Assembly (NCBI GenBank): GCA_032209605.1
Contig: JASFXZ010000018.1
Span: forward strand, 7,815,904 to 7,879,903
Direction of reading: 5' to 3'
DNA length: 64,000 nt
Source of the DNA: Mactromeris polynyma
Lineage: Eukaryota > Mollusca > Bivalvia > Venerida > Mactridae
The notes under the pieces are model-generated. The model was not told the DNA's origin and did no database searches. It saw nothing but the letters and a program-made list of their open reading frames with translations. The position numbers and the translations under genes are program-made. This document shows, one piece after another, positions 1-10,345 of this stretch (its first letter is position 1; each line of letters starts with the position of its first letter).

Positions 1-1100
1 AAAATGGGGTTCAAACATCTTAAACAGTAAATTAAATATGTGCGAATATGAATTTGAAAAACAAGTTATTTTCGTTTTTATCAAGTGAGGTACATCATTG
101 ACAAAAAATATAAATCTACAATTTGGGGAAAACTCATTACGTGCCTTATACACCACAACACGTTCGTCATGTTTATTTCTTCTATTTGGAGATGCCCCGT
201 CACGTGTAATAAACATGACTTCAAGGCATATAACCACTTCTAACAGTTCAACTGTTTCCCATGAGATAAGAAAGCAACTGATCTGAAGCAAAATCGTTTA
301 TTGAAAAGTGAGCCAAGGTATATTGAAAATTACTTGATACACCTCGAACCGTAATAACGTGAATATACTTAGCCAATTGTTTATCACCAGACAGTTTGCA
401 GTCCATTTTTGAGGTATTATTGTTCATATATCCTAAATCAACAAAACCAAATAACTGCCCTGAATGTTTGTCAGATACCCAGTCATTTTTATTCTTATTA
501 TATCATGCAGTATTCCTACAATGCGTTGGTGACCACAACTTCACCAAATAAATGAGACATTAAATCTGAGTAAAATCGAGTTCCGTTAGCTACCAGGGCT
601 GTGTAATCATGTAGTGTTCTCTCGCATTGCAATGTTACAAAACCGGAATTCCTCAAAGCATCACATGTACTGGAAGCTTTGCTCTTTAAGTAGATGCACC
701 ACTTAATAAACATGGGATGACATCTCATTCCTTTTTTGTCCTTGAGCTTTGAATATTTCAACTGCTGTTCCCAAAATAGTATTAGTTGGTAGCTTATTTC
801 ATTGGGGGTAGTTTAATTAATCTTGGAATGGTGTAATATACCTGAATAATCTTCATTAACATTATTGTCTAATGTTACTCCCGTCAATTTGAATTTTCTC
901 CATAATTGATGACTTTAGGTTTTTGACTTGTTGTTTCAGCTGCACAGAATAACTTTTTACTGGTTTATTTTTTCTTCTGTCTATTACTCAAATACACATT
1001 AGAATGGGAAATATAACATACATTCAAAACATGAAAAGAAATAATACTAACCAAACAGCGAATTATAGCCTTGGAACTGTCCGTAAACATACTGGGGGTT
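1..1100. other. No recognised gene
   Basis: AT-rich sequence with only short open frames on both strands. None shows a recognisable domain, splice context or codon pattern. I see no repeat with clear ends here. Confidence 0.5.
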
Positions 1101-1351
1101 TAAATCGGTTTAACAGCTAGCGAACCTCACACTTGACGTAACAAGATGGCGACGGCTGGTTTGAAAAATCTGTGCTCAGTGAAATTTTATTGAGATAAAC
1201 GCTTTTCTACGATAAATTGGATATTTTCTGATAATTGAAGTGTTGGATATTGTCATCATTGTCTTTGTGAACGTTGTTGTGATATATAAGTGTCGACCAA
1301 TAAGTGATTTCATGTGTTTTCTACACTTGTGTAACTACCTGGATTATCAAA

Positions 1352-2335
1352 ATGGCGGCAATATTTTCACAAGTACATGTTGACCAAAATATGGAAACGG
1401 GTGATTGGGAGTACATTGCTACAAAAAAAACCAAACGTAAAAGACATAATACTTCTGTAAGTACAAATCCTTTGTCCCCAACCCCACCTGGATTAGAATT
1501 TGAATCAGCTGATATGGACTCAAAACTATCTATGATATTTGAAGAAGTTTTAAACTTGAAGATAGATCAAGCCAAAACACATAGACTTATAACAAATTCG
1601 GATCGGTTCTACAAACATATGTGTAATAAAGTCAACAGTATAGTGGATGTTACTAATCATCAATCATCCCTTCTAAAAACATTAGCGTATAAGTCGATTG
1701 ACATTGAAGCACGAGGACGCCGCAACAATATTATATTTCGTGGGATAAACGAAAGTAGAACTGTAAACTGTACCACTCAAGTGCTGGAATTCTTGGCACA
1801 CATAATGCAGTTGGACACGAGAGGCATGCAAATTTCCCGTGCACATAGGCTCGGTGTAATGAAGAAGGGTCAACGGTCACCAAGACCAATTATTGCGAAC
1901 TTCATTCATTCTGGTGCTGTAGAATATATACTATCAAATGCGAAAACACTAAAAACATGCCCAGGCTTTTCGATTGATAGAGATTTTCCCAAGGAGATAG
2001 CTGAAGCCAGGAAACGTTTATGGCCACTATACAAAAGCACAAAACAATCGAACCCTAAGTGTACAGTGCAAATTATCTACCCGGCTAAACTTATTTGTGA
2101 CAATAACGTAATCAGTGACGAGTTCCCCGACTGGCATCTCATTTTGAACACAAATAGACTTGATGGTATTCATCGTTTAGAAGAAACAACTATCAACCAC
2201 ATTGATTTTAGTCGCAGTGATACACCCGTAAACAACACTGACTGGGATACGCAACCGTCTTCGTGTGTACAGCCAGCAATAAGTAGCGAACGCAAAGGTA
2301 CTACTTTTAATGAACAGCCACCATGTCGACCCTAG
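1352..2335 (+). CDS. LINE ORF1 protein (L1-ORF1p-like RNA-binding)
   Basis: I place the start at the ATG in an AAAATGGCGG context. An upstream in-frame ATG at 1304 would add 16 residues but has poorer context. A central motif RRNNIIFRGINE, followed by ISRAHRLG and RPIIANF, matches the RRM/CTD block of L1-type ORF1 proteins (Transposase_22-like), which bind LINE RNA in ribonucleoprotein particles. A short helical region precedes it. The C-terminus is polar and overlaps the start of another open frame, so a frameshift may extend the protein. The functional role rests on family knowledge. Confidence 0.75.
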   Translation: MAAIFSQVHVDQNMETGDWEYIATKKTKRKRHNTSVSTNPLSPTPPGLEFESADMDSKLSMIFEEVLNLKIDQAKTHRLITNSDRFYKHMCNKVNSIVDVTNHQSSLLKTLAYKSIDIEARGRRNNIIFRGINESRTVNCTTQVLEFLAHIMQLDTRGMQISRAHRLGVMKKGQRSPRPIIANFIHSGAVEYILSNAKTLKTCPGFSIDRDFPKEIAEARKRLWPLYKSTKQSNPKCTVQIIYPAKLICDNNVISDEFPDWHLILNTNRLDGIHRLEETTINHIDFSRSDTPVNNTDWDTQPSSCVQPAISSERKGTTFNEQPPCRP

Positions 2336-2660
2336 TGAGCAATCAAATGCGCTGGACTTGTCACAAACAACAAACATTCCATCTTTATTTGAAAACATTA
2401 AACAACCTGCAAACATCGTAATAAAGGATGCAACTCTAAGAGCTAGCAGGGCTGCCTCAACCGATACTAGCAACTCACAGTCCGGTTCGCGCAAGTCTCG
2501 ATCTCAAATTAGGAAACCGTCAGGAAATCGACGTCAACAATCAACATCTACGCAGCGTCAATCTACACACTCAATCCGTGATTCACACCACAACGACGAA
2601 CGTCCAAATGTCCAGAACAACACGAGTAGCGATACGCATACAAACGTTGACTCTGGCTAA
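2310..2660 (+). CDS. Basic low-complexity ORF between LINE ORF1 and ORF2
   Basis: This 116-codon frame overlaps the end of ORF1 and lies in the same frame as ORF2, separated from it by a single TAA at 2658-2660. It is rich in Ser, Arg, Gln and Asn and has no recognised domain. It may be the C-terminal part of ORF1 reached by a -1 or +2 shift, an N-terminal extension of ORF2 reached by stop readthrough, or noncoding. The sequence does not decide between these. Confidence 0.4.
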   Translation: MNSHHVDPSEQSNALDLSQTTNIPSLFENIKQPANIVIKDATLRASRAASTDTSNSQSGSRKSRSQIRKPSGNRRQQSTSTQRQSTHSIRDSHHNDERPNVQNNTSSDTHTNVDSG

Positions 2661-5600
2661 CGGTACCAGGAGAAGGTACAGATAAAAATTTCATTACTTA
2701 ATATACAGTGTCTTATTTCTAAAAGTTGCAATAAACTACAGTGTCCAGAAGTTATATCTATTTTTCAGTCAAATGATATTATCATGCTGACAGAGACATG
2801 GTCAAATGAACTACAAGATTATAGTGTTGGAGGGTTCCATCATTTTCCATTGCACAGACAGAAAAGGAAACACTGCAAGCGAGACTCTGGTGGTATTATT
2901 ATTTATGTACGTGACAATCTTGTAGATGGAACTTGTATATTCTTAGATAGTGAAGATGATATTCTATGGTTACGAATTAGTGGTAGAAAATTATGTTTAG
3001 ACTCTGATCTGTTTTTAGGCTTGTGTTACGTTATGCCTGAAGGCAGCAGTAGGTATAATGCTATAGATCAAAATTGTTTTGACAGATTACTGGATTCTGT
3101 GGCAACTATACACAATAATACTAATGGTAATTGTCATATCATAGTTTCAGGTGATTTTAATGCTCGTACTTCAGATAACAACGATTTTGTTGATTTTGAC
3201 TCAGACGATCTTGTTGCGGTATCGGATAATTATCATGTTGATTCATTAATCCCAAGAAAATCGCAAGATAAAGGTCATCTTAATAATAACGGTAACTCTC
3301 TTTTAGATTTTTGCAAACAAACAGGTTTACGCATAATGAATGGCCGATGCTGTCAAGACAGTACTATAGGTAAATACACATTTGTAGGTCATAGAGGTCG
3401 AAGCGTCGTCGATTATGTCTTATCATCCGAAAATATATCCGATTTATTTACAGCTTTTCGTGTTCACGATCCTAATCCTCTGTCAGATCATTGTCTTATC
3501 TCCTTCAAATTAGATAATACATTATGTACATCTGATAGTGAGCAGACAAACCTTGAAAATAGTCAGCGTGATGGGTTTGACTGTAATTATATTGAATGTA
3601 AATATTCATGGTGCAATGATATGAAGGATGACTATATAAACTCCATAAGTACTGTTAACTTTACCGAACGTTTAAAACGTATTGCCGAAAATGCTACGAA
3701 TTGTTCAAATTGTAAAGAAATTGAGACAAATTTAGAATCATTTTCTGAATTATTGTGTGATACAACGGATAAACTATTCAAGCGCCCGATCAGGCATTAC
3801 AGACATGAGAACATATCACTAACTAAAAATAACCAACCGTGGTTTAATGATGATTGTACTTTAAAACGTGATCAGTTTTTATCCGCGTTAAACCATTACA
3901 GAAAAAATTACTCAGACGAAAATCGAGTGTTCCTTGTGAAAGCACGATCTGAGTATAAAAACACGCTGAAAATTAATCACAAACGGTATTTAAATAACCG
4001 CACTTCTGAGTTAGAAACCTATAGATACAAAAACGCCAAATTTTATTGGAAAATGTTAAAAGAAACATCTCATGTAAAAACACATGATATACCTCTGTCA
4101 AGTTTTGAGCACTATTTTAAAGCTATAAATAACCCGCACGACCATTTTTTCAACCCGGATGATGATGTCATTTATTTCAACGAGCGCTTTGTTAAAGGTG
4201 AATTTCAGGTCATGTTTAACGAACTTGACTCCAGAATTACAGAATGTGAAATATCAAAAGCTATAGGCGAATTGAAAACTGGCAAAAGTACAGGCCCGGA
4301 CAATCTTTTAAATGAATATTTTAAACATGGTAAAAATCATTTATTACCATACTTATATAACCTTTTCAATACGGTTTTCATAACCGGTTGTTTCCCTAAT
4401 ACATGGTCAGAGGGATATATTATTCCGTTACATAAGAAAGGTTCGCATAATAATCCAGAAAATTACAGAGGAATTACCCTATTGAGTGTTTTAGGCAAAT
4501 TATTTACAAGAATTTTGAACAATCGTTTAAACAAATGGGCTCAAACATATAACGTTTACGTCGAAGCCCAGGCCGGTTTTAGAAGTGGTATGGGAACAAC
4601 AGATAATATTTTTGTTTTACATGGCCTGATAACTCATATGATTAATTCCGGTAAAAAGCTGTTCTGTAGTTTTATTGATTTTAGTAAGGCGTTTGATTAT
4701 GTTGAACGGAATTGTTTGTGGTTCAAATTAATAAAAGTAGGAATCAGAGGTAAAATGTTTACTATCATTAAAAGTATTTATTCGAACATAAAAAGTTGTG
4801 TCAAATACAATAACATGCTCAGCAATGAATTCACTTGCATGTTAGGAGTACGCCAAGGTGAATGTCTGTCTCCCTTTTTATTTTCTATGTTTTTAAATGA
4901 CCTTGAAGAATACTTAAGTATTAACAATTTTGAAGGTATTGACGTTCTAATGACAAAATTATTCATACTGCTATACGCCGATGACATTGTGATTTTTTCT
5001 GAATCGGCCGCTGGACTTCAGAAAGGTTTTGACTTACTGTTTGAATATTGCAACAGGTGGAAACTTAAGATTAACGTAGAAAAAACAAAGGTGGTCGTGT
5101 TTAGAAAGGCGGGATTATTATCACGAGATACTCGGTTCACATTCGGGGCTGAAGTTATTGAAATTGTCAAATCCTTTTCTTATCTAGGTGTGGTTTTTAC
5201 CCAAGGTGGCTCCTTTAATGAAACGCAACGTTTGCTGGCAGGTAAAGCTCAAAAAGCCATTTTTAAATTGAACAGTTATCTTCTTAACTTTCCATATGTA
5301 ACGGTTAACCATAGACTTGAACTATTCGATAAACTTATATTACCAATCATCAATTATTCTTGTGAGGTATGGGGCTTTCACAAAGCAAATAATATTGAGA
5401 GAGTCTATAGTCATTATTGTAAACGTGTTTTGAACGTTAAACGGAGTACACAAAATGATTTTGTGTATGGTATATTAGGAAAGTTTGAATTGTCATATTT
5501 CAGACACCTTAGAATAATAAAATATTGGCTTAAAATACAATCATGTAGCGAAATTAAATTTTGTAAAATTATATATAATGTGCTAAAGATGGATGCTGAT

Positions 5601-6170
5601 CTCTATCCAAATAAAGTTTCTTGGGTTATATTAGTGCGTAATCTTCTATCAGAGATGGGCTTTTTCGAGGTATGGTTAGAACAAAACGTTGGCGATACTA
5701 AAGTATTCTTAAGTATCTTCACACAACGTCTTAGAGACACCCGCATTCAAAGTTGGCATGACCGCTTACAAAATTCAAGTAGAACACACTTTTTTAAATC
5801 TGTTGTAAGCTTCGAGTATCATTTTCACCTAAAATGCATTTGTATCAGCAAATTTCGGATCGCAATGACACGATTAATAGTCTCATCACATAACTTAAAA
5901 ATTGAGTCTGGTCGATGGCATAAACCGAGAAGTATCCCTTTAGAAGATAGAAAATGTTTAACTTGTGGTAGGGTAGAAGACGAATATCATTTTATTTTAG
6001 AGTGTTCTTTATATACAGATCTTCGAAAGAAATACATTAAGAAATATTATTGGTCACGACCAAGCATGTTTAAACTTAAACAATTATTTGAAAGCAAAAA
6101 TGAAACATTAATTAACAGCTTGAGTGTTTATATATTCAAGGCCTTACAATATCGCGATTCGCTGACCTAA
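2661..6170 (+). CDS. LINE ORF2: endonuclease-reverse transcriptase
   Basis: The domain begins right after the upstream stop: endonuclease similarity (LLNIQCL, then MLTETW) starts before the first ATG at 2784, so an ATG-only model would cut the domain. APE endonuclease motifs seen are N (LNIQ), E (TETW), SGDFNA and SDHCLISF. The reverse transcriptase shows IIPLHKKG, NYRGITLL, AGFRSG, IDFSKAFD, GVRQGECLSP and the catalytic YADDIVIF. The C-terminus holds a cysteine-histidine motif, CLTCG...DEYHF..EC, seen in many LINE ORF2 proteins. The enzyme nicks target DNA and copies its own RNA there. It is intact in this copy apart from the unusual start. Confidence 0.88.
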   Translation, partial: RYQEKVQIKISLLNIQCLISKSCNKLQCPEVISIFQSNDIIMLTETWSNELQDYSVGGFHHFPLHRQKRKHCKRDSGGIIIYVRDNLVDGTCIFLDSEDDILWLRISGRKLCLDSDLFLGLCYVMPEGSSRYNAIDQNCFDRLLDSVATIHNNTNGNCHIIVSGDFNARTSDNNDFVDFDSDDLVAVSDNYHVDSLIPRKSQDKGHLNNNGNSLLDFCKQTGLRIMNGRCCQDSTIGKYTFVGHRGRSVVDYVLSSENISDLFTAFRVHDPNPLSDHCLISFKLDNTLCTSDSEQTNLENSQRDGFDCNYIECKYSWCNDMKDDYINSISTVNFTERLKRIAENATNCSNCKEIETNLESFSELLCDTTDKLFKRPIRHYRHENISLTKNNQPWFNDDCTLKRDQFLSALNHYRKNYSDENRVFLVKARSEYKNTLKINHKRYLNNRTSELETYRYKNAKFYWKMLKETSHVKTHDIPLSSFEHYFKAINNPHDHFFNPDDDVIYFNERFVKGEFQVMFNELDSRITECEISKAIGELKTGKSTGPDNLLNEYFKHGKNHLLPYLYNLFNTVFITGCFPNTWSEGYIIPLHKKGSHNNPENYRGITLLSVLGKLFTRILNNRLNKWAQTYNVYVEAQAGFRSGMGTTDNIFVLHGLITHMINSGKKLFCSFIDFSKAFDYVERNCLWFKLIKVGIRGKMFTIIKSIYSNIKSCVKYNNMLSNEFTCMLGVRQGECLSPFLFSMFLNDLEEYLSINNFEGIDVLMTKLFILLYADDIVIFSESAAGLQKGFDLLFEYCNRWKLKINVEKTKVVVFRKAGLLSRDTRFTFGAEVIEIVKSFSYLGVVFTQGGSFNETQRLLAGKAQKAIFKLNSYLLNFPYVTVNHRLELFDKLILPIINYSCEVWGFHKANNIERVYSHYCKRVLNVKRSTQNDFVYGILGKFELSYFRHLRIIKYWLKIQSCSEIKFCKIIYNVLKMDADLYPNKVSWVILVRNLLSEMGFFEVWLEQNVGDTKVFLSIFTQRLRDTRIQSWHDRLQNSSRTHFFKSVVSFEYHFHLKCICISKFRIAMTRLIVSSHNLKIESGRWHKPRSIPLEDRKCLTCGRVEDEYHFILECSLYTDLRKKYIKKYYWSRPSMFKLKQLFESKNETLINSLSVYIFKALQYRDSLT

Positions 6171-6717
6171 TGTAAGCGAGATGCATAACTTAGATGTAAA
6201 AGAGATTGTTGTTGTTGTTGTTTTTTTCCAGTGAGATTTTCAGTACACATGTGGTTTCATATGATGCTATTTATGTTTATGTTTATATCAGTGCATTATA
6301 CATAGTTGTCAGATAAACGATAGTAGTTTGTATCATATTACCATCTAAGTGTTATACGTGTATACATATATATATATATTACTTCCGTTTTTGCTATGCA
6401 CAAATCATACATGTATTTAAAATGTGTTGTATGTTGTTTTAACTACTTTACTATACTTTGTACACCTTCTCCGTCAAACACTGTCCTGTCCTTTCTTGTA
6501 CTGTCTTTAATATATTATGTTTCCTTAAACATAACTTATAAATACATTATCTAAACTGACTAACCTATATATTCTTTATAACAATGTACAAGTTGTTACT
6601 AAAACCAATTATTGCCTCTTGTTACTGTCATATGGAAATTGTATTGTGTCATTATTATGTTCACATGGGCCTATGGCCTACTGAATTTGAAATAAACTAT
6701 CTATCTATCTATCTTTA
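6171..6717 (+). other. LINE 3' UTR with ATCT tail
   Basis: AT-rich, noncoding. It ends with AAATAAACTATCTATC and five to six ATCT units (about 6698-6714). The repeat tail marks the 3' terminus of the element. Confidence 0.75.
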
Positions 6718-7235
6718 TCGCTAAATGGTCATTTATTTATAAAATATTGATCTACACACTATCCGACTAAGTCGGCAGCAACTAATCCATAAAAACACTT
6801 AAATAATGATAATATGTAAAAAGAAAGTGAATACCTTGACACAAAGTGACAACATTAAAACAAATACGCGGAGAAGCAAATAAACGTCAGACTTTACTAT
6901 TAAAGGAAGCATAAATATTGTTTGAAAATGTATCAAGATAGAAGTTGCCGATGTCCTTAAAACTCGTTATGATGTATACAGGCTTCAAATGACATCAGAA
7001 TAGAGACGGGCGCTGTAGAAAGAAGCTGTAAAGGAAGGGTTAAGTTGGTACCATGTTTTAAAAAGATAGAATTACAGTAAAGGTATTCTATTTCTTTCAT
7101 GTGTGATCTTTTATGAACAATATTGTACACATTTAAAAGAAAATCGTATGATTTATTTCTAGTGCAGCGTAATTCTAATTCTTTATTTACTTTAAACATT
7201 GATACAACCTGGATATGGAAGAATGTTTCATGTTG
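6718..7235. other. Spacer, nothing recognised
   Basis: AT-rich sequence between the LINE and the mariner element. Short frames only, with no domain or repeat ends seen. Confidence 0.4.
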
Positions 7236-7237
7236 TA

Positions 7238-8239
7238 CGAGGAGCATTCAATAAATTATGTCACTGGTCTTCGTGTGTTTAAAATTTTCACTGCATCGGA
7301 AATTTGTTCACGTCAACCCTTCAAAATATCCCCCTGTACAGATACATACTTTTGAAATATTGCTATCCACGCCCTAAATGCTGCAAAGTAGTCTCCCCTT
7401 GGTATACTGTTGAGACACTTCTAGTAGCATAGCGCTTACATGAGAGCATTTTTATAGCAAGGGAAATAGGAAAAAGTCACAGGGGCTTAGGTCAGTGGAA
7501 TAACGTGGGAGTTCAACCTGAATAACGTGTTCTTGTTCTAAGAAAGATTGTACAATTTTACTTTTGTGGGCTGAAGCATTGTCATGAATAAGCTGGATGC
7601 CTTTATGACTAGGATTACAATTTTAATATTTTTCAAAAGTTTTTTGGCACAATCGAAACGCTTGGCCTTCTTGCCTGGTGTCAACTAGTGGGGGATCAAT
7701 CTAGCACAAAGCTTCTTTAATTTCAAACAGTCAGTCAGAATATGATTGACGATCCCTTCTGAAATGCTTAGACTATTAGCTATCTGGGAAATGGTATATC
7801 GACCATTTTTATCTACCAAAGCTCTAACAGCAGCAATGTTTCCCTTTGTTGTTGCAACAACAGGCCCACCAGTACGGTTACTGGCTTACATGCTATATAG
7901 ACCCCCTTTAAAAAATTTAACCCAGCGAAAAACTGTTTTTAATGTCACCGTAGAACTACCATGTATGCGACACTATACAAAAAAATCTCTTTTGGAGATA
8001 CCCGCAAATACACTCGGGTTTTAATGTAATCCCCGATTTCTTCTTCAGGTTTCATTATAGTATTGAAATATAACCACTATACGAGTATACGAGTGTGTAT
8101 AATTCAACAATAAATATCTTGGTCAATTTTAAGCGGATTAAATCAACATCCGCAATCAACTACATGAAATTACCATGCTCTTATGCAACGTGGTTTCTAC
8201 AGAAGGCCATTAGTGACATAATTTATTGAATGCCCCTCG
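7238..8239 (-). mobile_element. Defective mariner-type transposon
   Basis: The terminal inverted repeats match at 27 of the first 28 positions (CGAGGAGCATTCAATAAATT at the left, CGAGGGGCATTCAATAAATT reversed at the right). TA dinucleotides flank both ends (7236-7237 and 8240-8241). The interior holds a broken transposase on the minus strand. At 1,002 bp it is about 0.3 kb shorter than an intact mariner. Confidence 0.9.
7325..8055 (-). pseudogene. Mariner transposase, internally deleted
   Basis: The minus-strand translation gives an N-terminal block and a helix-turn-helix part (GRYTISQIANSLSISEG, then KLKKLCARLIPH followed by a stop). It then jumps to the second and third catalytic aspartates: LIHDNASAHK and DLSPCDFFLFP, with 34 residues between the two Asp, the D34D spacing of mariner. 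The region that should carry the first catalytic Asp (about 100 residues) is missing, and several stops interrupt the frame. It cannot encode an active enzyme. An antisense open frame at 7746-8024 is a shadow of this relic. Confidence 0.85.
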
Positions 8240-8241
8240 TA

Positions 8242-8576
8242 GGATGCACATGAATAGACATAATCTTGCATGTGAACAAAAACTTATTCAATTTCAAGCA
8301 GTGGGTTAACATTCTTTTGTGGTCACAGGCACCGCAATTATATCGCCATCATAATGCATTCTCGTTTCAAATGTATGCGCATTATTTGACTTTATGTGGT
8401 ATCGCTGTACCTTTCATACATTGTTGCTTTACATAAGTACACTAAGTATGCCATGCTTACCACATATTTCAAACTCCACATGAGGTACCGATACGTTGAA
8501 ATCATAACGAACACAAACATTACACTAAAACTAATTTTATTTAGTAAGCAATTATTCATTGGCAGAGTATATATAG
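8242..8576. other. Spacer, nothing recognised
   Basis: AT-rich, no gene. It ends with the ATAG that forms the left target-site duplication of the next element. Confidence 0.4.
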
Positions 8577-9277
8577 TATTATGAACAGGTTTTTAGTGTG
8601 TGGTCGTGTTCTGCTTTCCGAGTGTCACCAAGACGTGTCGCTATTTGCAAGCAATGTTCCAAAATCACAAAGTCAGCTAATGTTTAACAAATTTATTTGC
8701 AGACTGATAATTAACACTAAATATGATTTTTCCACAAAGTTAATAGATATTTCACAAAGTTATCAAATAGTTCACTAAGTCATAAGATTCATAAATAGAG
8801 TACACAAAGTACAAACCGTTAGAGAAACACAAAGTAAATTTACACAGAGCAATATTCCTAAACCTAACTGTATCTAATTATATTATATTCTATTCTTATT
8901 AAAAGTTCCAGGCTTTAAATACTGTTTCTCAGAGGTCACATGTTTAGTAGAAGAGGAAGCCAGTGTCACACTATATAATTAAACAATATGAGATAACTAT
9001 GTTAAGATATTATTGAGTAATTACTTAACAATTGAAAACAATACAACAAAGAAAGTTTGTCACATGTCATAAATGATATGTCTTGATCTCAAATGGATAA
9101 AATATAAATGAGAAGATAAGTAATAAATTAAAATTCATAGTGGGTAAATTGACATATGTCAAATATTGAGATGATCTGCTGAGCAATTTAAGTTAAAAGC
9201 CAATTTTTAAATAACATGATTAACAATTTGTTGTGTAAGAATTTCTGAATAAAAATGACAAAATTTGCATCATAATA
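8577..9277 (-). repeat. 3' LTR (left copy)
   Basis: Direct copy of the repeat at 10346-11046. It includes a cluster of CACAAAGT-like octamers (about 8668-8850). A 65-codon open frame inside appears unchanged in both copies and is not considered a gene. Confidence 0.9.
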
Positions 9278-9332
9278 GTTCTTCCCAACCAAGTTAGCTT
9301 TCGTCCCGAAAGTAAAACAAGACAAACATGGA

Positions 9333-10241
9333 TTAGAAATGCAGCTGTTGGCACAAAGATGAAAGATGATCCGTTTTGCCACACAAACTACATGGGTCCC
9401 CAAATCTAACTGCAATACAAAGGTCACTATCATGGTATCTATCACTCCCACACTTAACACACTGAAATTTTAACTTGGAAATAGTTTGTATGTATGACAT
9501 TGGATAACCCCGCGGATTTATTAACAGAAACTGGTCACTGATGAACGTGGATAACTTTTTAATATCAGCTGTCATAATGTTGACAATGCTCTCATTTTCT
9601 TCCAAAACCCGCTGAAATTCATCTTCTAATTCTTCATGATCCAAATCCCATCCAACGTCATTGGCATTTACTTCATTGACTTGTGGTTGGCATGGAGCAT
9701 TATGTTTCATTTGGTGTATTTGACCCTTCAAATCATCAATAACTGCTGTTAATTCAACATTTTCCTTATGGAGATTGGAGTTTTTCTCAACCAAAACAGC
9801 ATGTACTCTATTGTTGAACTTCTGATGATTTGAATTGTACTGGACACTAGATGTTAATTCTTCATTTTCAATATTGCAAAATGGCATTTCAGAACAAATA
9901 TAACTTTGATCACCACATATTTCATTCTCTTCACACACAGTTCCAATTCTATTCACCAGTCTGTTGTTGTATCTTGGTTCTTTAGCAGAAGTTCCCTTGA
10001 TGATGGTCCTACATAAATTAGCATAGTGTCCATAATTTCTGCATTTGTAACACTGCCTATTCATTGCCTTGCAAATATGAAGAAAAGTAAAACACTCGCC
10101 ACACTGTCCACATCTCGAAGGTTTAAACCTCTGCCATTCTGGCTCATGCAGCATAAAATGATTGACTGCAGGCTTATGTACTCCAAATGGGTATCGCCTT
10201 ATCTCATGGGCCGACATTCTCTGTCTAGACTCCATTGGCAT
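9333..10241 (-). CDS. Gag/nucleocapsid-like zinc-knuckle protein of LTR element
   Basis: A 302-residue ORF and the only one in the element. Near the N-terminus is a Cys-rich block (C44, C47, C50, C57) followed by a canonical CCHC knuckle, CYKCRNYGHYANLC (residues 64-77). The middle (about 145-175) is predicted coiled coil. The C-terminus has two more knuckles: CVKCGSDRYHDSDLC, with five instead of four residues before His, and CSLCGKTDHLSSLC, ending five residues before the stop. CCHC knuckles bind nucleic acid in Gag proteins. I recognise no matrix or capsid fold, so 'Gag' is an inference from the knuckles and the LTR context. Capture of a host CCHC gene is an alternative. Confidence 0.75.
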   Translation of the reverse strand: MPMESRQRMSAHEIRRYPFGVHKPAVNHFMLHEPEWQRFKPSRCGQCGECFTFLHICKAMNRQCYKCRNYGHYANLCRTIIKGTSAKEPRYNNRLVNRIGTVCEENEICGDQSYICSEMPFCNIENEELTSSVQYNSNHQKFNNRVHAVLVEKNSNLHKENVELTAVIDDLKGQIHQMKHNAPCQPQVNEVNANDVGWDLDHEELEDEFQRVLEENESIVNIMTADIKKLSTFISDQFLLINPRGYPMSYIQTISKLKFQCVKCGSDRYHDSDLCIAVRFGDPCSLCGKTDHLSSLCQQLHF

Positions 10242-10325
10242 CCTTCCAATCTTGGGTTCAGCTGCTTGTCTTCAAAACAAATGGGGAATAACTCACTTGC
10301 TGTCTTCTAGAGGTACCGAGATCTT

Positions 10326-10343
10326 AGCCGCTGTTCTCCACCA
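10326..10343 (-). promoter_or_regulatory. Candidate tRNA primer-binding site
   Basis: Two bases inside the 5' LTR (minus-strand sense) the interior reads TGGTGGAGAACAGC. Starting with TGG, the complement of the tRNA CCA end, is the usual pattern for a primer site. The tRNA was not identified. Confidence 0.35.
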
Positions 10344-10345
10344 AT

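Larger units (their letters stand above)
1100..6717 (+). mobile_element. Near-complete APE-type LINE (non-LTR retrotransposon)
   Basis: The element has a 5' leader, an ORF1 (RRM-type nucleic-acid binding), an ORF2 with apurinic-like endonuclease and reverse transcriptase, a 3' UTR of about 0.5 kb and a 3' end in an ATCT microsatellite, typical of target-primed insertion. The 5' boundary is approximate because no target-site duplication could be found. ORF2 spans more than 1,150 codons without frameshift, so the copy looks young. The clade is uncertain: an L1/Tx1-like ORF1 is combined with an ORF2 ending in a CCHC-like motif and a microsatellite tail. The elements at 12790-12989, 28380-28918 and 45011-45147 are other truncated LINE pieces. 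Confidence 0.85.

Noticed and set aside
7746..8024. 92-codon plus-strand frame
   Set aside because: It is antisense to the mariner transposase relic.
8581..8778. 65-codon frame repeated exactly at 10350
   Set aside because: It is duplicated only because it lies in both LTRs; no protein feature is visible.
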